Below, piece after piece: positions 1 to 10,602 of a stretch of 64,000 bases of DNA. The DNA is from Sepioteuthis lessoniana (Eukaryota; Mollusca; Cephalopoda; Myopsida; Loliginidae). The translations under genes were made by a program, and so were the position numbers. The first letter of the stretch is position 1, and every line of letters begins with the position of its first letter. The stretch spans positions 44,803,783 through 44,867,782 of the forward strand of contig OY757934.1 of assembly GCA_963585895.1 (NCBI GenBank), in the 5' to 3' direction. The notes beneath the pieces are model-generated. The model had not been told where the DNA came from. It ran no database searches and saw only the letters and a list, made by a program, of their open reading frames with translations.

Positions 1-625
1 GTTAGCAGAATGGTTACATCCTCACGGTCTATATATTCCCGGTTTCGGTAGAAGGATTAGACTTTAACGAGCTATAAGATACTTGGTTAAGTAGGATGAT
101 CTTACCCTCACGAGTTATACGCTCCTTGGTAAGGTAGAATGATTACATCTTCACGAGCTATACCCTCCATGGTGAGGCAGAATGATGTTACACTCTTGCG
201 TCAGACAATGTCAGACAATATAGTTTTACTCTTTCAAGTAATACACTTCTGAATAAGTTTGCCATTACGAGCTACACACTCATGGGTTAGACAGAATGAT
301 CTTACCCACACAATCTATACTCATCTTGATTAAACATAATGATCTTACTCTCACGAAATATACCCTATTTGCTTTGACAGAATGATCAAATCCTCGCTCA
401 TGGATACGTCAGAATATTCTTACCCTCACGAGCTATACACTCATGGGTCAGACAGTGTCAGACTGAATGATCTTAGCCTCACGAACTATACTGTCCTTGG
501 TTCCTCGGTTAGGCATAATGATAATACCCTCACGAGCTATACACTCATGGGTCAGACAATGTCAGACTGAATGATTTTAACCTCACGAACTATACTGTCC
601 TTGCTTCCTCGATTAGGCATAATGA
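1..625. repeat. Degenerate tandem repeat (55-65 bp units), left block
   Basis: A run of imperfect units, each carrying AATGATCTTACCCTCACG, then a short AGCTATACACTC-like stretch and a TGGGTCAGAC or TTGGTTAGGC linker. Units drift in length and sequence. One longer block (around 422-505 and 523-600, with TCAGACAATGTCAGACTGAA) is duplicated. Short open frames here are by-products of the repeat. It runs off the left edge of the window. Confidence 0.8.
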
Positions 626-1040
626 TTGTTACGGTAGCACCATGAGGCAAAAAATGAGGTAAAAGGCTCGACTGATAAAGAAGTTGTCTATTCGCAATGG
701 GTCTTCGTTCCTTCTTTAAACCCGTCTTTGACCTTTTCACCGTGAAACTAAAAACAAAATAGAAAACAACTTCTGTAATCCCTTTCACACAGATCAATAA
801 TTCGGGCAAATACAGATTCAGTGTGTGAGTCTTACCTCTGTTCGCATGAAAGAATGCCCCCTTTGCAAAGTCTAAAATCGCAGCTGTCAGGCAACACGTG
901 TGTTCTGCTCGGAGAAATGGTGATAAAATGCTCGACCCCTTCTGACCGTGTCACGTGTGTGACTGGTCGGTGTACAATGTTAATATGTCCCAACTCTAAG
1001 AACGCCCGTACCAAACAAGGGGGATAGCTCCCACATTTAC
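626..1040. other. Non-repetitive insert inside the tandem array
   Basis: About 415 bp without the array motif, flanked on both sides by it. It has two palindromic CACGTG E-boxes (895-900 and 952-957), the second followed by GTGTGACTGG. I recognise no protein or mobile-element ends. It could be an old insertion or the non-repeated part of a larger unit. Confidence 0.4.
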
Positions 1041-1265
1041 AATGATCTTACCCTCACGAACGATACACCCACAATTTTACTCCCGTGGTTTCGGCCGAAT
1101 AATTTTACTCTCACGACCTATGCACACTTTAGTTCGGTCGAATCATCTATTCCCTCTAGCTATTCACTCCTGGCTTATACCGAATGATCCAACTCTCACG
1201 AACAAATAAGTCCCATGTTCCTCAGAATTATATAACCTCATTATATAACTTCTGGGTACTGGTAG
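1041..1265. repeat. Degenerate tandem repeat, right block
   Basis: The AATGATCTTACCCTCACGA motif resumes at 1041 and fades through four or five increasingly diverged units (for example CTCACGACCTATGCACAC and CTCACGAACAAATAAG). Same family as the array at 1-625. Confidence 0.65.
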
Positions 1266-1544
1266 AATAGCGGTCAAGAAACGCACTTAGTTAACCATTC
1301 TACGCTAAGATGGCAACTGAAATGGCATAGTTACTGTTGTTCAAATACAGTCGTTCACTGCCACTAACGCTTGTCCGGAGACAATTTTAAATCAGGGAGT
1401 TCATCAGGCTAGACCCTTAACATCTTTAGCATCCTCAATCCAGAAAACAGCTCCCGTGAAACACAAGTGTCCCTCAGGTCAAATGTTCTTGGGATTGAGA
1501 GTAACATCCGTGCACTCTCGTAAGACTTTTAACACCTGCTGCAA

Positions 1545-2195
1545 ACCCACTTTGTCACAGAATTGATACGAATTATCAATAGATCACGGCGAAAGGACAT
1601 TTTTAAAACCAGTCTGCAATTATTTGCTGTCATGAGATCTCATTTGACAAGCAAATTCGACTTTGAACAAACAGAGCCTACCGTAGATGTTACAAAAATG
1701 TGTCTCGTTCTATCGACAAGGCTTGGCGTACACTCTGGTTGTTTACTCTGTAGAAGAGTTAGACACCCATCCAAAAAGAGAGGTCCTGTGTTTGACTAAA
1801 TTTCAGCAAATGATGAGCTTTCAATTCTGGATATTTGGGGAGAGGGAAGAATGCTTTCTTTACCATTACTCCCAAGTTGACTTTGACCAGGAGTGGTAGC
1901 GCCTGTTAGAGTCCCATAAGTGGATCAAACAATTATATTTAAAACTCAATTCTTATTAGACAGGAACACTTGATACCATATAACTAAAATGCAAAAAAAA
2001 AGAAGAAATTGCAGTGTACTTTGAAAATATAAATGGTTATAATTATAATGAAACATTTACAAATGAATCAAAGTTTGGCATTAAACAACCCATTAGGAGT
2101 TAATATGCCGTTAAACAAATGAGGTAAATAAAACAAACATGTTCAGGCTCAAACGTGTCCGGGATCGAGATCAAATCCTGCTTCCGAAGAAAAAA
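1545..2195 (+). repeat. Interspersed repeat H, copy 1 (split by a family A insertion)
   Basis: The parts 1550-1665 and 2140-2195 match, in the same order, an uninterrupted copy at 50410-50620. Shared landmarks are TTGTCACAGAATTGA, CTGCAATT-TTTGC, GAGATCTCAT and CATGTTCAGGCT. In this copy a family A element (about 1715-2130) lies between the two parts. Class unknown; no coding capacity seen. Confidence 0.6.
1715..2130 (+). repeat. Family A retroposon copy, 5' truncated
   Basis: Shows the family A order: GGGTTAGACACCC-like head end, TCTGGA-ATTTGGGGAG, CATTACTCCCAAGTTGAC, GTTAGAGTCCCATAAGTGG, an AT-rich middle, then the 3' end TTTGGCATTAAACAACCC followed by TATGCCGTTAAAC. It splits repeat H. 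Confidence 0.75.
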
Positions 2196-2439
2196 AATGG
2201 TGAAAAGAAAATTGTAACATGTTATGGAAATCTACTTAATTCTTACTTCCTACTCCTCCTGCAAATATAAATAACAGGGCAGTTAATTTAAGATAAACAA
2301 TAAGAAAGACTAGCAAACAAAAGCTCTATCTGAAACGTATAAATTGTTCGAGCTAAATTTGACAGTTTTGCGTAAAAGAGAATGAAACAGGACATCCCAT
2401 CCCAAAATAAAAGTATCTAAAAATGCCAACAAAAATTTG

Positions 2440-2625
2440 GTTGGGAGATTAGAGTTTACTCAAAGAAGTTACCCCCAGCTTCAACCACAATCTCAAAACG
2501 GCTCCAGATCCTGGCGCATGCGTTCCTCACTGTCTGGGAAGATCTTCAAACACCTGTTTGGTCTCGGCTACCAGCTCGGTTTCAGTGTTTTAAGTAGAGT
2601 GATTAGTGTCTTTTTAAGCGCGCCT
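2440..2625 (-). pseudogene. Tc1/mariner transposase C-terminal fragment
   Basis: On the minus strand, 2520 down to 2449 reads TVRNACARIWSRFEIVVEAG then GNFFE and a stop, which is the usual ending of Tc1/IS630-type transposases (...R.CA.F..R...VIEAEGG.FE). Just upstream, in another frame, is KQVFEDLPR, so at least one frameshift separates them. The catalytic part is missing and I see no terminal repeats. Old, dead DNA transposon fragment. Confidence 0.55.
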
Positions 2626-2639
2626 CAAACATAGCAATC

Positions 2640-3185
2640 CATGCGATTAATATCGATGATGTAGTAATGATGGAGTATGAGCTGATGAAGTTGTAAAAAA
2701 ATCTCCCACAATCACTTCTGACTTCTCTCAGGAGTATGGCTCCTCTTACCACTCATATGATCATCCAACGGCAACCATTTCCAGCCTGGGCTTGACCCCA
2801 GTGTGCAGCATTAAAGAATTTAAAAGAAAGACAAAGATAAGGAAAAGACTGGAGTTATTACCAACCAAAAATTATAAGTTTTGGAAGACACCCTGCATGC
2901 ATACAGAGGCAATTCTGGTAAAGGTTTTCTGTTTGAGAAACACTCTGTTACTTACAGCAATCGATAGATTATTGATTTTTAACGCAGTGAAGAACAGCAG
3001 CGTTTGTTTCCTTTAAAGAAAAAAAAGGAAAACGGCGATTTCTAACGTCAAGTGATTTTTCCATTAGTTTTCGTTTACGTCATAAGCAGCACGGAACTCT
3101 AATTGGGTGCGAGAGTGCTTTCTGGGAGAGAGGAATAGGTACGTACAAAAAGCCATGTTAAACGAGGTCTTCAGAGCATCAAACA
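2640..3185. other. No recognisable gene or repeat
   Basis: AT-rich sequence. I see only short open frames without recognisable motifs and no duplicated block elsewhere in the window. Confidence 0.4.
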
Positions 3186-3189
3186 GGTT

Positions 3190-3270
3190 GACACGGATGG
3201 TTGGCTGGTCGGTTGACAGGTGGGTACAAAGTGGAATACCAACCCTTGTGGGTTATTAAATGCAAAAGCC
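3190..3270 (-). repeat. Family A/D 3' tail fragment
   Basis: Reverse complement contains GCATTTAATAACCCACAAGG then GTTGGTATTCC, the 3' tail shared by families A and D. The rest of the element is absent. Confidence 0.6.
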
Positions 3271-3296
3271 TCTCTCCCCTCTCTCTGTCTCTCAAT

Positions 3297-3320
3297 ATAT
3301 ATATATATATATATATATAA
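3297..3320. repeat. (TA)n microsatellite
   Basis: Uninterrupted TA repeat directly before the 5' end of a family A copy. Confidence 0.95.
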
Positions 3321-3605
3321 ATTCAGTCGGTTGGAGTTTTAGTATCAACCAACTGCATCTCTTTAGAGGGGTAAAGCTCTCAACGAGTGTCTGGGATATG
3401 ACACGAAAACATCTGATACTGAGGTTTCGGTTCTGGAGCTTTAGGGAATGTAGAGATTCCCTTCATTGCCATTACTCCTTGATCCACTCTGACCTGGAAT
3501 GGTAGTAAATTTTAGGACCTTATTTATGGGCCAGAGAGAACTGTTTAGTCATTTAAATGTATGCAAACAAATAACTGACGTAGAATAAGATTATAAGAGA
3601 TAAGA
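3321..3605 (+). repeat. Family A retroposon copy, 3' truncated
   Basis: Starts TTCAGTCGGTTGGAG, then CTGCATCTCTTTAGAGGGGT, ACGAGTGTCTGGGATATGAC, TCTGGAGCTTTAGGGAATG, CATTGCCATTACTCC and the GCAAACAAATAACTGA middle. The 3' tail is not present. Confidence 0.75.
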
Positions 3606-3629
3606 CCCATTTGACTAAAAGCCAATCAA

Positions 3630-3631
<2 letters not shown>

Positions 3632-3669
<38 letters not shown>

Positions 3670-3706
3670 GTGTGTGTGTGTGTGTGTGTATGTGTGTGTG
3701 TGTGTG
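3632..3706. repeat. (TA)n(TG)n compound microsatellite
   Basis: TA run followed by an interrupted TG run. Confidence 0.95.
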
Positions 3707-3794
3707 AGATTTGTAAGTGAATAGTTAATAAGTAATTTTTTGAAACGAATTCTATTCAATATTAGTCATGTGTTTGCTTATAATTAAATGATTA

Positions 3795-4290
3795 CAAGTA
3801 TTTCTATCTAACACTAATAATTTTATTTTATATAAAGCATTTGTTTGCAAACAGTTAACTGGTTACACATATTCATATTAAACATTAGTAATTGTATTTA
3901 GCAAGTATTCTTATTTAATGCAAATGATTTGCACACAGCTGGATGGTTTCAAATAATTAATAATAATTCTTAGCAAATTATCAAACAGATCTATTTAACT
4001 CATCGACCGTTATTCCCACTCCGAATAAGAGTGGACCTGGAAGTAATAGCTATGAAGGGGTACTTCATATTCCCTAAAACTCTAGGACATGAGCCTCACT
4101 ATTAGATGTCAGCCGGGCTTAAAACACATTGACTATATCTCCTGCTGAGGGGTAAGATTATTCCTAGTAGGAGTATCATGGGTGTGATACTAAACTGCAT
4201 CTGATGGTGAGGTTCCACTTCTGGAGATCTGGGAGTGTGGCGTACGTCTTCCTTATAATTATTCCCATTGGTAAAAAAATCATTAACAGT
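3795..4290. repeat. Two family A copies, head to head
   Basis: About 3795-4105 is minus-strand family A (AGAGTGGACCTGGAAGTAAT, GAAGGGGTACTTCATATTCC, CTCTAGGAC). From about 4110 a plus-strand copy begins (GCCGGGCTTAAAACACATTG, TCTCCTGCTGAGGGGTAAGA, GTGATACTAAACTGCATCTG) and fades near 4290. The two 5' regions abut, a potential inverted pair. Confidence 0.7.
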
Positions 4291-4551
4291 TAATATGGTG
4301 TCATCATATGAACTTTTCCGTCTACCCTAGTATTTATGTATGGATAGGTGCTTCTGTTTGTCTGTGGATGTTGAAATGGTGGCATCAGTTATGCTATTGA
4401 ACTGAGAACACAGGGACATTGGTCAACTGTAATCATTTCAAATGACTTGAGTAAATAGAAGAACATGAAAGAAAAAAAAAACGTGAAAATGGATAGGAAA
4501 AGAAATGCTAGTCTAAACCCTGTAATAAATGATAGAACCACTTATATTTAG

Positions 4552-4885
4552 AGCCAGCCCAGGTGGCTGGAGCTGTAGAATACATCGACTGTAAGATCCC
4601 TCTAACGAGTGTCCTGTATATGACACTAAACAATCTGATGGTGCAGCTCCAGTAATGCTGGAACTTTGGGAAATGTGGAGTACCTCTTCACTGCCATTAC
4701 TCCCGGGTCAACTCTAGCCAGGAGTGATAACACCTGAAAGAAACTTATCTATGGGTCAAATAGAACTGTTTAACATTTAAACTGTGTGCAAACAAATGAC
4801 TCATGCTAAATTGAATAGTTTGAAATAGAACTGTTTGATTATTTAACTGTGTATAAACAAATGATTGATGTTTAATTGAATCATT
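4552..4885 (+). repeat. Family A retroposon copy
   Basis: Head GCCCAGGTGGCTGGAGCTGT, GTCCTGTATATGACACTAAA, CAATCTGATGGTG, GGAACTTTGGGAAATGTGGA, then two sub-units of the internal AT-rich repeat (TTTAACTGTGT-CAAACAAATGA). Confidence 0.75.
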
Positions 4886-4997
4886 ATGCAAGATACAGCT
4901 TGGCTCACAATATGAGTCAAGGTAAAAATTCTCACTGTGCCTAAAAAGAAAATTGATGCACCGGAAGAGATTGACCTATGATAGAGATTGAACTATT

Positions 4998-5398
4998 GAT
5001 AGTTATTTCCGCTCGACGACGATCACACAGGCCATTCCAAAGGGAGCGGAAGTGACACATCCCAATCGCCTGATATCGGAAGAATTGCGGAGGCGTAGAG
5101 GCGTGTCCTTATCTCTGCGTGGGAGTTTGAACGTAATATAAGGCCGACGAATTGAACAGAAGGCAGTTCAGAGGAAAAGGATCCCGCTGTTCACGAAACC
5201 TCTCTCGTCGTCACGCTGTGTGCGTTATCTCGGCCATCGTCTCCTGACATCGAAAAGTTCAAGCCTCATCGACGAACGATCCTAATTCCTCTCCTGACTG
5301 CTCCTACTTCACGCAAGCGTCCGTCGAGAAAATAAATATATATTGTTATATATAAATTCCGTGTTGTCGTTTGTTTGACCAGAGGGCGGAACGTAACA
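4998..5398 (+). mobile_element. Candidate solo LTR (retroelement fossil)
   Basis: About 400 bp, clearly more GC-rich than its surroundings, with LTR-like order: a TATA-like AATATAAGG at about 5135-5142, a likely transcript start region rich in CAG, an AATAAA signal at 5331-5336, and an end in ...GGAACGTAACA. No internal coding region is present. The left boundary is uncertain and I could not define a convincing target duplication. A shorter related block lies at 18280-18350 (GCCATTCCAAGG, GGAAGTGACACATTCCAAT). Family not assigned; Gypsy-like LTRs have this organisation. Confidence 0.5.
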
Positions 5399-5618
5399 GT
5401 TAGAGATATATCCAGCAATACTTTTAACCATTTAACCATTTGTTTCCTCCATGATGTTTTTCAAACAATAAATAAATAAATAAATACTGAGTTTAACTTC
5501 CGAGTTTGTGTAAAGAAATAAAAAAAAGATTTTTTCGAAGATGTATTGATATTTTTGCTGTAGAAGGACAAATGATTTGCAATAAGGTTTCCAAAAAATC
5601 TACGTGGGTTATTCAATC

Positions 5619-5945
5619 ATCATCATCATCATATCGTGCTGGCAGCACGGATATCCCTGACCCTCTCTCGCCACTCCTCCCTATCGTTCATCGCCCTAGG
5701 TAGGTCTTCAGGACAGCAACCTGTATCCTCACATAGCTGCTGAATGTACGTTCGAGCTGGTCGTCCTGCTTTTGCGCGGCCATGTGTGGGGATCCATAAG
5801 AGTACATCTCTTATGAGTTCATCTCTGCTTCTCCAGCAGTGTCCTGCATGTCTGGTTCGTCTAACTTGAATAGTTTTCATGATAGGGGGCAGGTGGCCGT
5901 ACAGTTGGTGTCTTGTGGGGTGTTGCTGCCAGGTGCAATCCTGAA
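5619..5945 (-). mobile_element. Non-LTR retrotransposon (LINE) 3' end, copy L1
   Basis: Minus strand codes the C-terminal tail of a LINE polyprotein: KTIQVRRTRHAGHCWRSRDE, then LIRDVLLW, a GRPARTYIQQLCEDTGC block and AMNDREEWRERVRDIRA, ending in an (ATG)n run (TCATCATCATCAT on the plus strand). The same ending occurs at six other places in this window. The reverse transcriptase and endonuclease domains are absent (5' truncation). Clade not assigned. Confidence 0.8.
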
Positions 5946-5989
5946 CAAGTTATTCAATAAATAAAGTGAATTTCACAAAAGTAGTTAAC

Positions 5990-6480
5990 AATAAGAAGCA
6001 CTGATTTTTGTTGTAAATTCTTCAAGAAAATTAATCGTGTTTGGTTCTTTCGTGTTCCTGAAGATTGTCCAAATAATATTCTTTACTGACTGCTGCGCCC
6101 CATATATTTTCTTTTCCAAAGTATCCGTGTGTTTCCACTCCATAGAGTGTCTTTTCGCAAAACCATAGTAGCAAATTCACGTTTAGATCATTTGTAAACA
6201 ATTTTTTGACTAAAACATTTCTACGTACATGGTTTGCACTTTTCAGCTTCCAAAATTTGACACAATTCTGTTCAAGCCTGGAGCACTATTCTTTGGCTCC
6301 ATCATAAATAACCTGAAACAAATATTTTTGCGAGATTAGAATAACTTTTGCTAAAAACCAATTCCAAACAATGCAGAGTTTACATTTGTGGAAAAAAACT
6401 TCGAAAAAAAAACCATGTTTTTGAGATATTCTAAATTCTCTATATCTATGCAAATTACAAAATCTTTATCAACAATTTTC
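5990..6480. other. Unassigned region; partial repeat shared with 14895-14988
   Basis: The reverse complement of about 6335-6440 resembles 14895-14988 (ATGTAAACTCTGC, TTTGGAATTGG, TTATTCTA). A minus-strand stretch reading KRHSMEWKHTDT (around 6125-6160) is reminiscent of mariner transposases (KRQSMEWRHT) but is too short to call. No gene seen. Confidence 0.35.
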
Positions 6481-6494
6481 CTCGGGATTAGGTT

Positions 6495-7205
6495 TTTCCA
6501 TTAAAATATTTTCCCTCAGCATTGGATTATAACATCATTAATGTTTTCCTCAGCATTGGGTTATTCCATCATAATTTATTTTTCTCAGCATTGGGTTATT
6601 CCATTATAAGTTTTTTTTATTCAGCATTGGGTTATTCCATCATCATTTTTTCCTCTGTATCATAACCTTTTTACTCAACATTGGGTTATTCCATCATGGC
6701 TTTTTCTCTCAGAGTTGGGTTATTCCATCATAATTTTTTTATTAAGCATTGGGTTATTCCATTATCACTTTTTTACTCAGCATTGGATTATTCCATCATG
6801 AATTTTTCCTCAACACTGGGTTATTCCATAATCATTTTTCCTCAACATTGGGTTATTCCATCATAACTTTTTTCCTCCGCATTGGGTTATTCCATCATAA
6901 TTTTTTTCCTCAGCATTAAGTTATTCCAACGTAACCTTTTTATTCAACATTGGTTTATTCCATCAGAGCTTTTTTCCTCAGCATTGGGTTATTCCATCAT
7001 AACTTTTTTCCTCAGCTTTGGGTTATTCCATCATCATTTTTTCTATGGCATTGGGTTATTCCAACACAACCTTTTTCCTCAACATTGGGTTATTTCATGA
7101 TAACTTTTCCCCTCCGCATTGGGTTATTCCATCATAATTTTTTTTTACTCAGCATTGGGTTATTCCATTATAAATTTTTCTTGGCATTTGATTATTCCAT
7201 TTTAT
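6495..7205. repeat. Minisatellite of about 34-37 bp units
   Basis: About 20 imperfect tandem units built on CAGCATTGGGTTATTCCATC followed by ATAATTTTTTTCCT. Variation is mostly in the length of the T run and in single bases, so units stay nearly in register. Open frames in it (for example around 6681-7225) repeat FLSIGLFHHN and are by-products. Confidence 0.92.
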
Positions 7206-7500
7206 TTTCATCTACAATAATTTAATTTTTATGTTACGAATATTTTAAGAAGCCAAAATTTTCAGTTATTAAATAAAAAGGTTTTGTATCTTATCTGTTA
7301 TTAGTTTATTTACTGCTTAATAAAAAGCACCTAAATGAACATTCTATAACTGTGCAAATTCCATACGTTTCGCCAATGATTATATATGAATATATTTCAT
7401 GAGAGATTATTACATAGTTTTACATAATTTTTTTTTTTTTGCATCTAATGAAAATTTAATCAAGTTTTTAAGAATAGTTTTAAAATCCCTTCTTGTTCAG
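7206..7500. other. AT-rich spacer, nothing recognised
   Basis: AT-rich sequence with a T run at 7429-7440. No repeat or coding motif seen. Confidence 0.4.
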
Positions 7501-7504
7501 ATGT

Positions 7505-7790
7505 ACTGAGAAGACCACTAAACTAAATGTGAGTGTGAAACTCCCATCAGGAACTCAGTGGAGTTGTCCTTTTGCTGCCATTACTCAAAGGTCGACTTTA
7601 ACCAGATAGTACCAGTTAGGATCAGATCTGTTGGTCAAATAAATTTGAGATAATGTTTAAATGATTTTGTACTAGATTGATTCCTAAAATACTGAAAAAA
7701 GCAATTTATCATTAAATGGCAACAACTTGAAACCGTTAAATCACTTCCAAATTATTAATATGAGATAGAAATACTAGAAGTGTTTTTGCT
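7505..7790 (+). repeat. Family A retroposon copy, diverged
   Basis: Diverged head, then GTCCTTTTGCTGCCATTACT, AAGGTCGACTTTAACCAGAT and the internal CTTGAAACCGTTAAAT-like motif. 3' tail not seen. Confidence 0.55.
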
Positions 7791-7802
7791 ACCCGCTTAT
7801 CA

Positions 7803-7808
7803 ATATAC

Positions 7809-7860
<52 letters not shown>
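7803..7860. repeat. (TA)n microsatellite
   Basis: 58 bp of TA with one interruption. Confidence 0.95.
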
Positions 7861-7861
<1 letters not shown>

Positions 7862-8455
7862 CCATTTTATCTTATCAGGGAGAACTGATTTCAAAAGCTG
7901 TGGCCATATCAATACTACAGTATGGCTGAAAAAGCTAGATGAGAACTATACATGGGTATGAACAATTCCTAGAAACAGCAATCTATAGAACGGCCTCGGA
8001 GAGACTGAATGACTCAATTTGAATGACATACTTTAAGTGCTGCTAAGTATCTTGGGGTTATAAAGTTTGGACCATTTGTATCTTGTATGGAAACATTTTT
8101 AAATCCAGTATCCAAATCTTCTGAAGCGATCTTCTGGCGATACCTGGTTGAGCAGAGCAACAACGGTTAGAAGTTGATGGATCTTCAAGGACACTCTTCC
8201 GCAGAGTTACCACTGCTGTGTCAGTGTGCACAGTCTGCTGAGAACGTCTTCATGGAAATTCGTCGACTGATCTACTTCTTTCAAATCAGGCGATTAGTTT
8301 CCAAATTAAGTTATCACTTGGAGATAATCAGACAGAAAAATGCTGCCGGTATTTTCCCTTAGTTTGTGTAGTAGATCTTCCAAAAGAACAAAATAATTCG
8401 AAAAGTTTTATTCGTTGCTGAATATCACACGTTGCTATTTCAACCTTTAAGGGGG
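7861..8455. other. No recognisable gene or repeat
   Basis: Mixed-composition sequence. The longest plus-strand open frame (8174-8362) has no motif I recognise. Confidence 0.4.
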
Positions 8456-8718
8456 CCACCTCTGGTGGTGTAACGGTTAGCAAACTAGACTAGCAAACCT
8501 ACACAAGTGAGTTCGAGTCTCATTGGGCGCCACATTCATTCGGCCTTGTGCCACATCGAAGCAAAGAGCTTCGTAAATTACTTGGGGACCTTTGGTGGTG
8601 TAACGGTTAGAAAGCTTGACTAGCAAATCTACACGAGTGAGTTCGAGTCTCATTGGGTGCCCCATTCATTCGGCCTTGTGCCACATCGAAGCAAAGAGCT
8701 TCGTAAATTACTATTTCA
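8456..8718 (+). repeat. SINE family F, two copies in tandem (130-bp period)
   Basis: Each unit has a tRNA-like head with an A box (TGGTGGTGTAACGGTTAG) and a B box (GAGTTCGAGTCTCATTGG), then a short tail GGCCTTGTGCCACATCG and AAGCAAAGAGCTTCGTAAAT. The A-box motif recurs at 8464 and 8594. The tail begins like that of families C and G (CCTTGTG-CA). Could be read through as a dimeric SINE. The tRNA of origin is not certain. Confidence 0.75.
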
Positions 8719-8886
8719 ACCTTTAAGGGGTGATCTTAAACAAAAAACCCACCAAAAATAAAAAAAATGAAAAAGAAGAGTAAAAAGATGGAAAACGAAC
8801 AAGTTGTGACGTTTTCAAACCCTTCAGTTTTTCAGTGGCCACTTTGTACCAAATAGCAGATGTATGGTTACTTACCTTCCTTCTCA

Positions 8887-9150
8887 CAGACCATTCAAAT
8901 AAAACAAGCAAAACATTCTGGACACTGCTGAAGAAGCAAGGAATAATTCATAAGCGATGTTCTCTTACGGACTCCTATACATGGACACATCAATGTTGGC
9001 CGACCGGCAAAAATTTTCATTCATCAGTTCTGTGCTGACACTGGATGCCATCTAGGGGACTTACCAAGAGCGATGCTCAAAAGAAACGGATAGTGAGAGA
9101 GAGAGCCAATGTACTCTATGCTACAGGGATGCCTGATGATGGTGATGATA
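8887..9150 (+). mobile_element. LINE 3' end, copy L2
   Basis: Plus strand reads TIQIKQAKHSGHC, FISDVLL, HINVGRPAKIFIHQFCADTG and LGDLPRAMLKRNG with two in-frame stops, then runs to GATGATGGTGATGAT. Same protein tail as copies L1 and L4-L7 but more diverged. Directly followed by (TA)n. Confidence 0.75.
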
Positions 9151-9179
9151 TATATATATATATATATATACGTATATAT
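9150..9179. repeat. (TA)n microsatellite at a LINE/SINE junction
   Basis: TA repeat between the LINE (ATG)n-like end and a tRNA-headed SINE. Confidence 0.9.
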
Positions 9180-9305
9180 TAGCATAGTGGTTAGAATATT
9201 CGCCAAAGACCCGGGAGACCGAGGTTTAATCCCTGTTAAACTCTGCTTGAAAATTGACCTTGTGCCGCATCATGCTTGTCATGGAGGGGTTGGATAAATA
9301 TATAT
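9180..9305 (+). repeat. Chimeric SINE: family B head with family C tail
   Basis: The head TAGTGGTTAGAATATTCGCC plus CCCGGGAGACCGAGGTTTAA matches family B, but it joins directly to TGTTAAACTCTGCTTGAAAA, TTGACCTTGTGCCGCATCAT and GGAGGGGTTGGATAAATATA, the family C tail. Family C's own core is skipped. Confidence 0.7.
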
Positions 9306-9534
9306 TAAAGATTGAACCTCATAACAGAAAATACATTTACTAATTATACATTTACTATTATACATTTACTAATTATATTTTTACATGATCTTATGACGGT
9401 AATATTGTTCGGTGAAAAAAATTTGGGGAGTTTTGCTGGGAACTTTTTAAAAAGTTAATGCCCCTAAAAAGATTTATTGTTTTAAACATTTGTTTTTGTC
9501 CAGACTATTAGTCTTAATTAAGCAATCAGCACCC

Positions 9535-9584
9535 TCCTCCTCATCATCATCATTAAGTCGGACTGATAGCACGGAGTTCCCGGA

Positions 9585-9655
<71 letters not shown>

Positions 9656-10235
9656 CATCCCTATCGGCCAATGTTTCTGGTTGGTCCTTGAGACTGTACC
9701 CTGTGTCCGCACAGACCTGTTGTATGTAAGTCCTTACTGATCGGCCAACACTGGCACCTACATGTGCAGGAGTCCTTTCTTACTTCTACAGCAGTGCCTA
9801 GCATGTTTTGCCAGTTTCACTTGGATGGTTTGTGAGATGGGAGGTATGTAGCCGTTCAACTGGTGTTTTGTTCAGTGGTGCTTCCAGAATGTGTTCAGAA
9901 CAACACGTAGTATTCTTCTGTAGTTTCCATATAGCTTTTTCTCCATGCTTTTGTTATAGTACAAGTGGTGCCACCATAGAATAATACCGGCACAGCCACA
10001 GCTTGGAAAACATCCTGTTTTATCTTAAAAGAGAGATCATTTTCCCATTTGATTGACAACTCGTTAACAGCAGACCACGCCTTTTCTGAGCGTATGTTGA
10101 CGTCACCTTCAATTGATAAGATATTGCCATCGAGGTATGTGAACTAGTTCATTAATTTCAGAGGCTTCCAGCTTAAAGTTGAGATGGCTATTTCTTGTTT
10201 ATTTCATCTGCTTGAACAACTACTGACAAATCTTA
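9535..10235 (-). mobile_element. LINE 3' region, copy L3, with a microsatellite grown inside it
   Basis: On the minus strand the tail reads LYGNYRRILRVVLNTFWKHH, then QLNGYIPPISQTIQVKLAKH, and RSVRTYIQQVCADTGYSLKD, followed by LADRDG. It extends further upstream than the other copies (ILWWHHLYYNKSMEKKLYG). Several stops and shifts; dead. At 9586-9655 a (CT)n tract sits where other copies code WRERVR. Confidence 0.75.
9586..9655. repeat. (CT)n microsatellite inside LINE copy L3
   Basis: 70 bp of CT with two TTT interruptions, in the position of the GAGAGAGG seed found in sister LINE copies. Confidence 0.95.
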
Positions 10236-10286
10236 TCGTGAATTTTTGATTAAATGGGAATATTTCTTTGAGTCAAACAACTCGTT

Positions 10287-10290
<4 letters not shown>

Positions 10291-10362
<72 letters not shown>

Positions 10363-10380
10363 CTGTGTGTCTGTGTGTGT
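10291..10380. repeat. (TA)n(TG)n microsatellite
   Basis: About 64 bp of TA followed by TGTG/TCTG repeats. Confidence 0.95.
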
Positions 10381-10602
10381 TATAAAAACTTTCAAAAACT
10401 TTTAAAACCAGCATTCCTTACACATGCAAGCGACCCCTGATGATGGCCTCTGAAGGGTCCGAAAGCGCTCGGGATAATTTTGGTAAATTCATTCACCAAT
10501 TCCAACCTGAAACCAAGACACTTATCAGGAAACTCGAAAGGATCTTAATCAAATTATACAGACAAAACTCGTCTTTACTATTTAATGAAACATGCTTATA
10601 TA

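Noticed and set aside
5990-6160. Mariner transposase fragment on the minus strand (KRHSMEWKHT)
   Set aside because: Only about a dozen residues resemble the family; too short to call as a feature, kept as a hint in the findings.
6495-7205. CRISPR array
   Set aside because: Units are contiguous without unique spacers, and the window is clearly animal nuclear DNA.
6681-7225. Protein with FLSIGLFHHN repeats
   Set aside because: Three overlapping frames of the same 34-37 bp minisatellite; repeat by-product.
8456-8530. Functional tRNA gene
   Set aside because: A and B boxes are present but the sequence does not fold cleanly as a tRNA and is followed by a SINE tail, twice in tandem.
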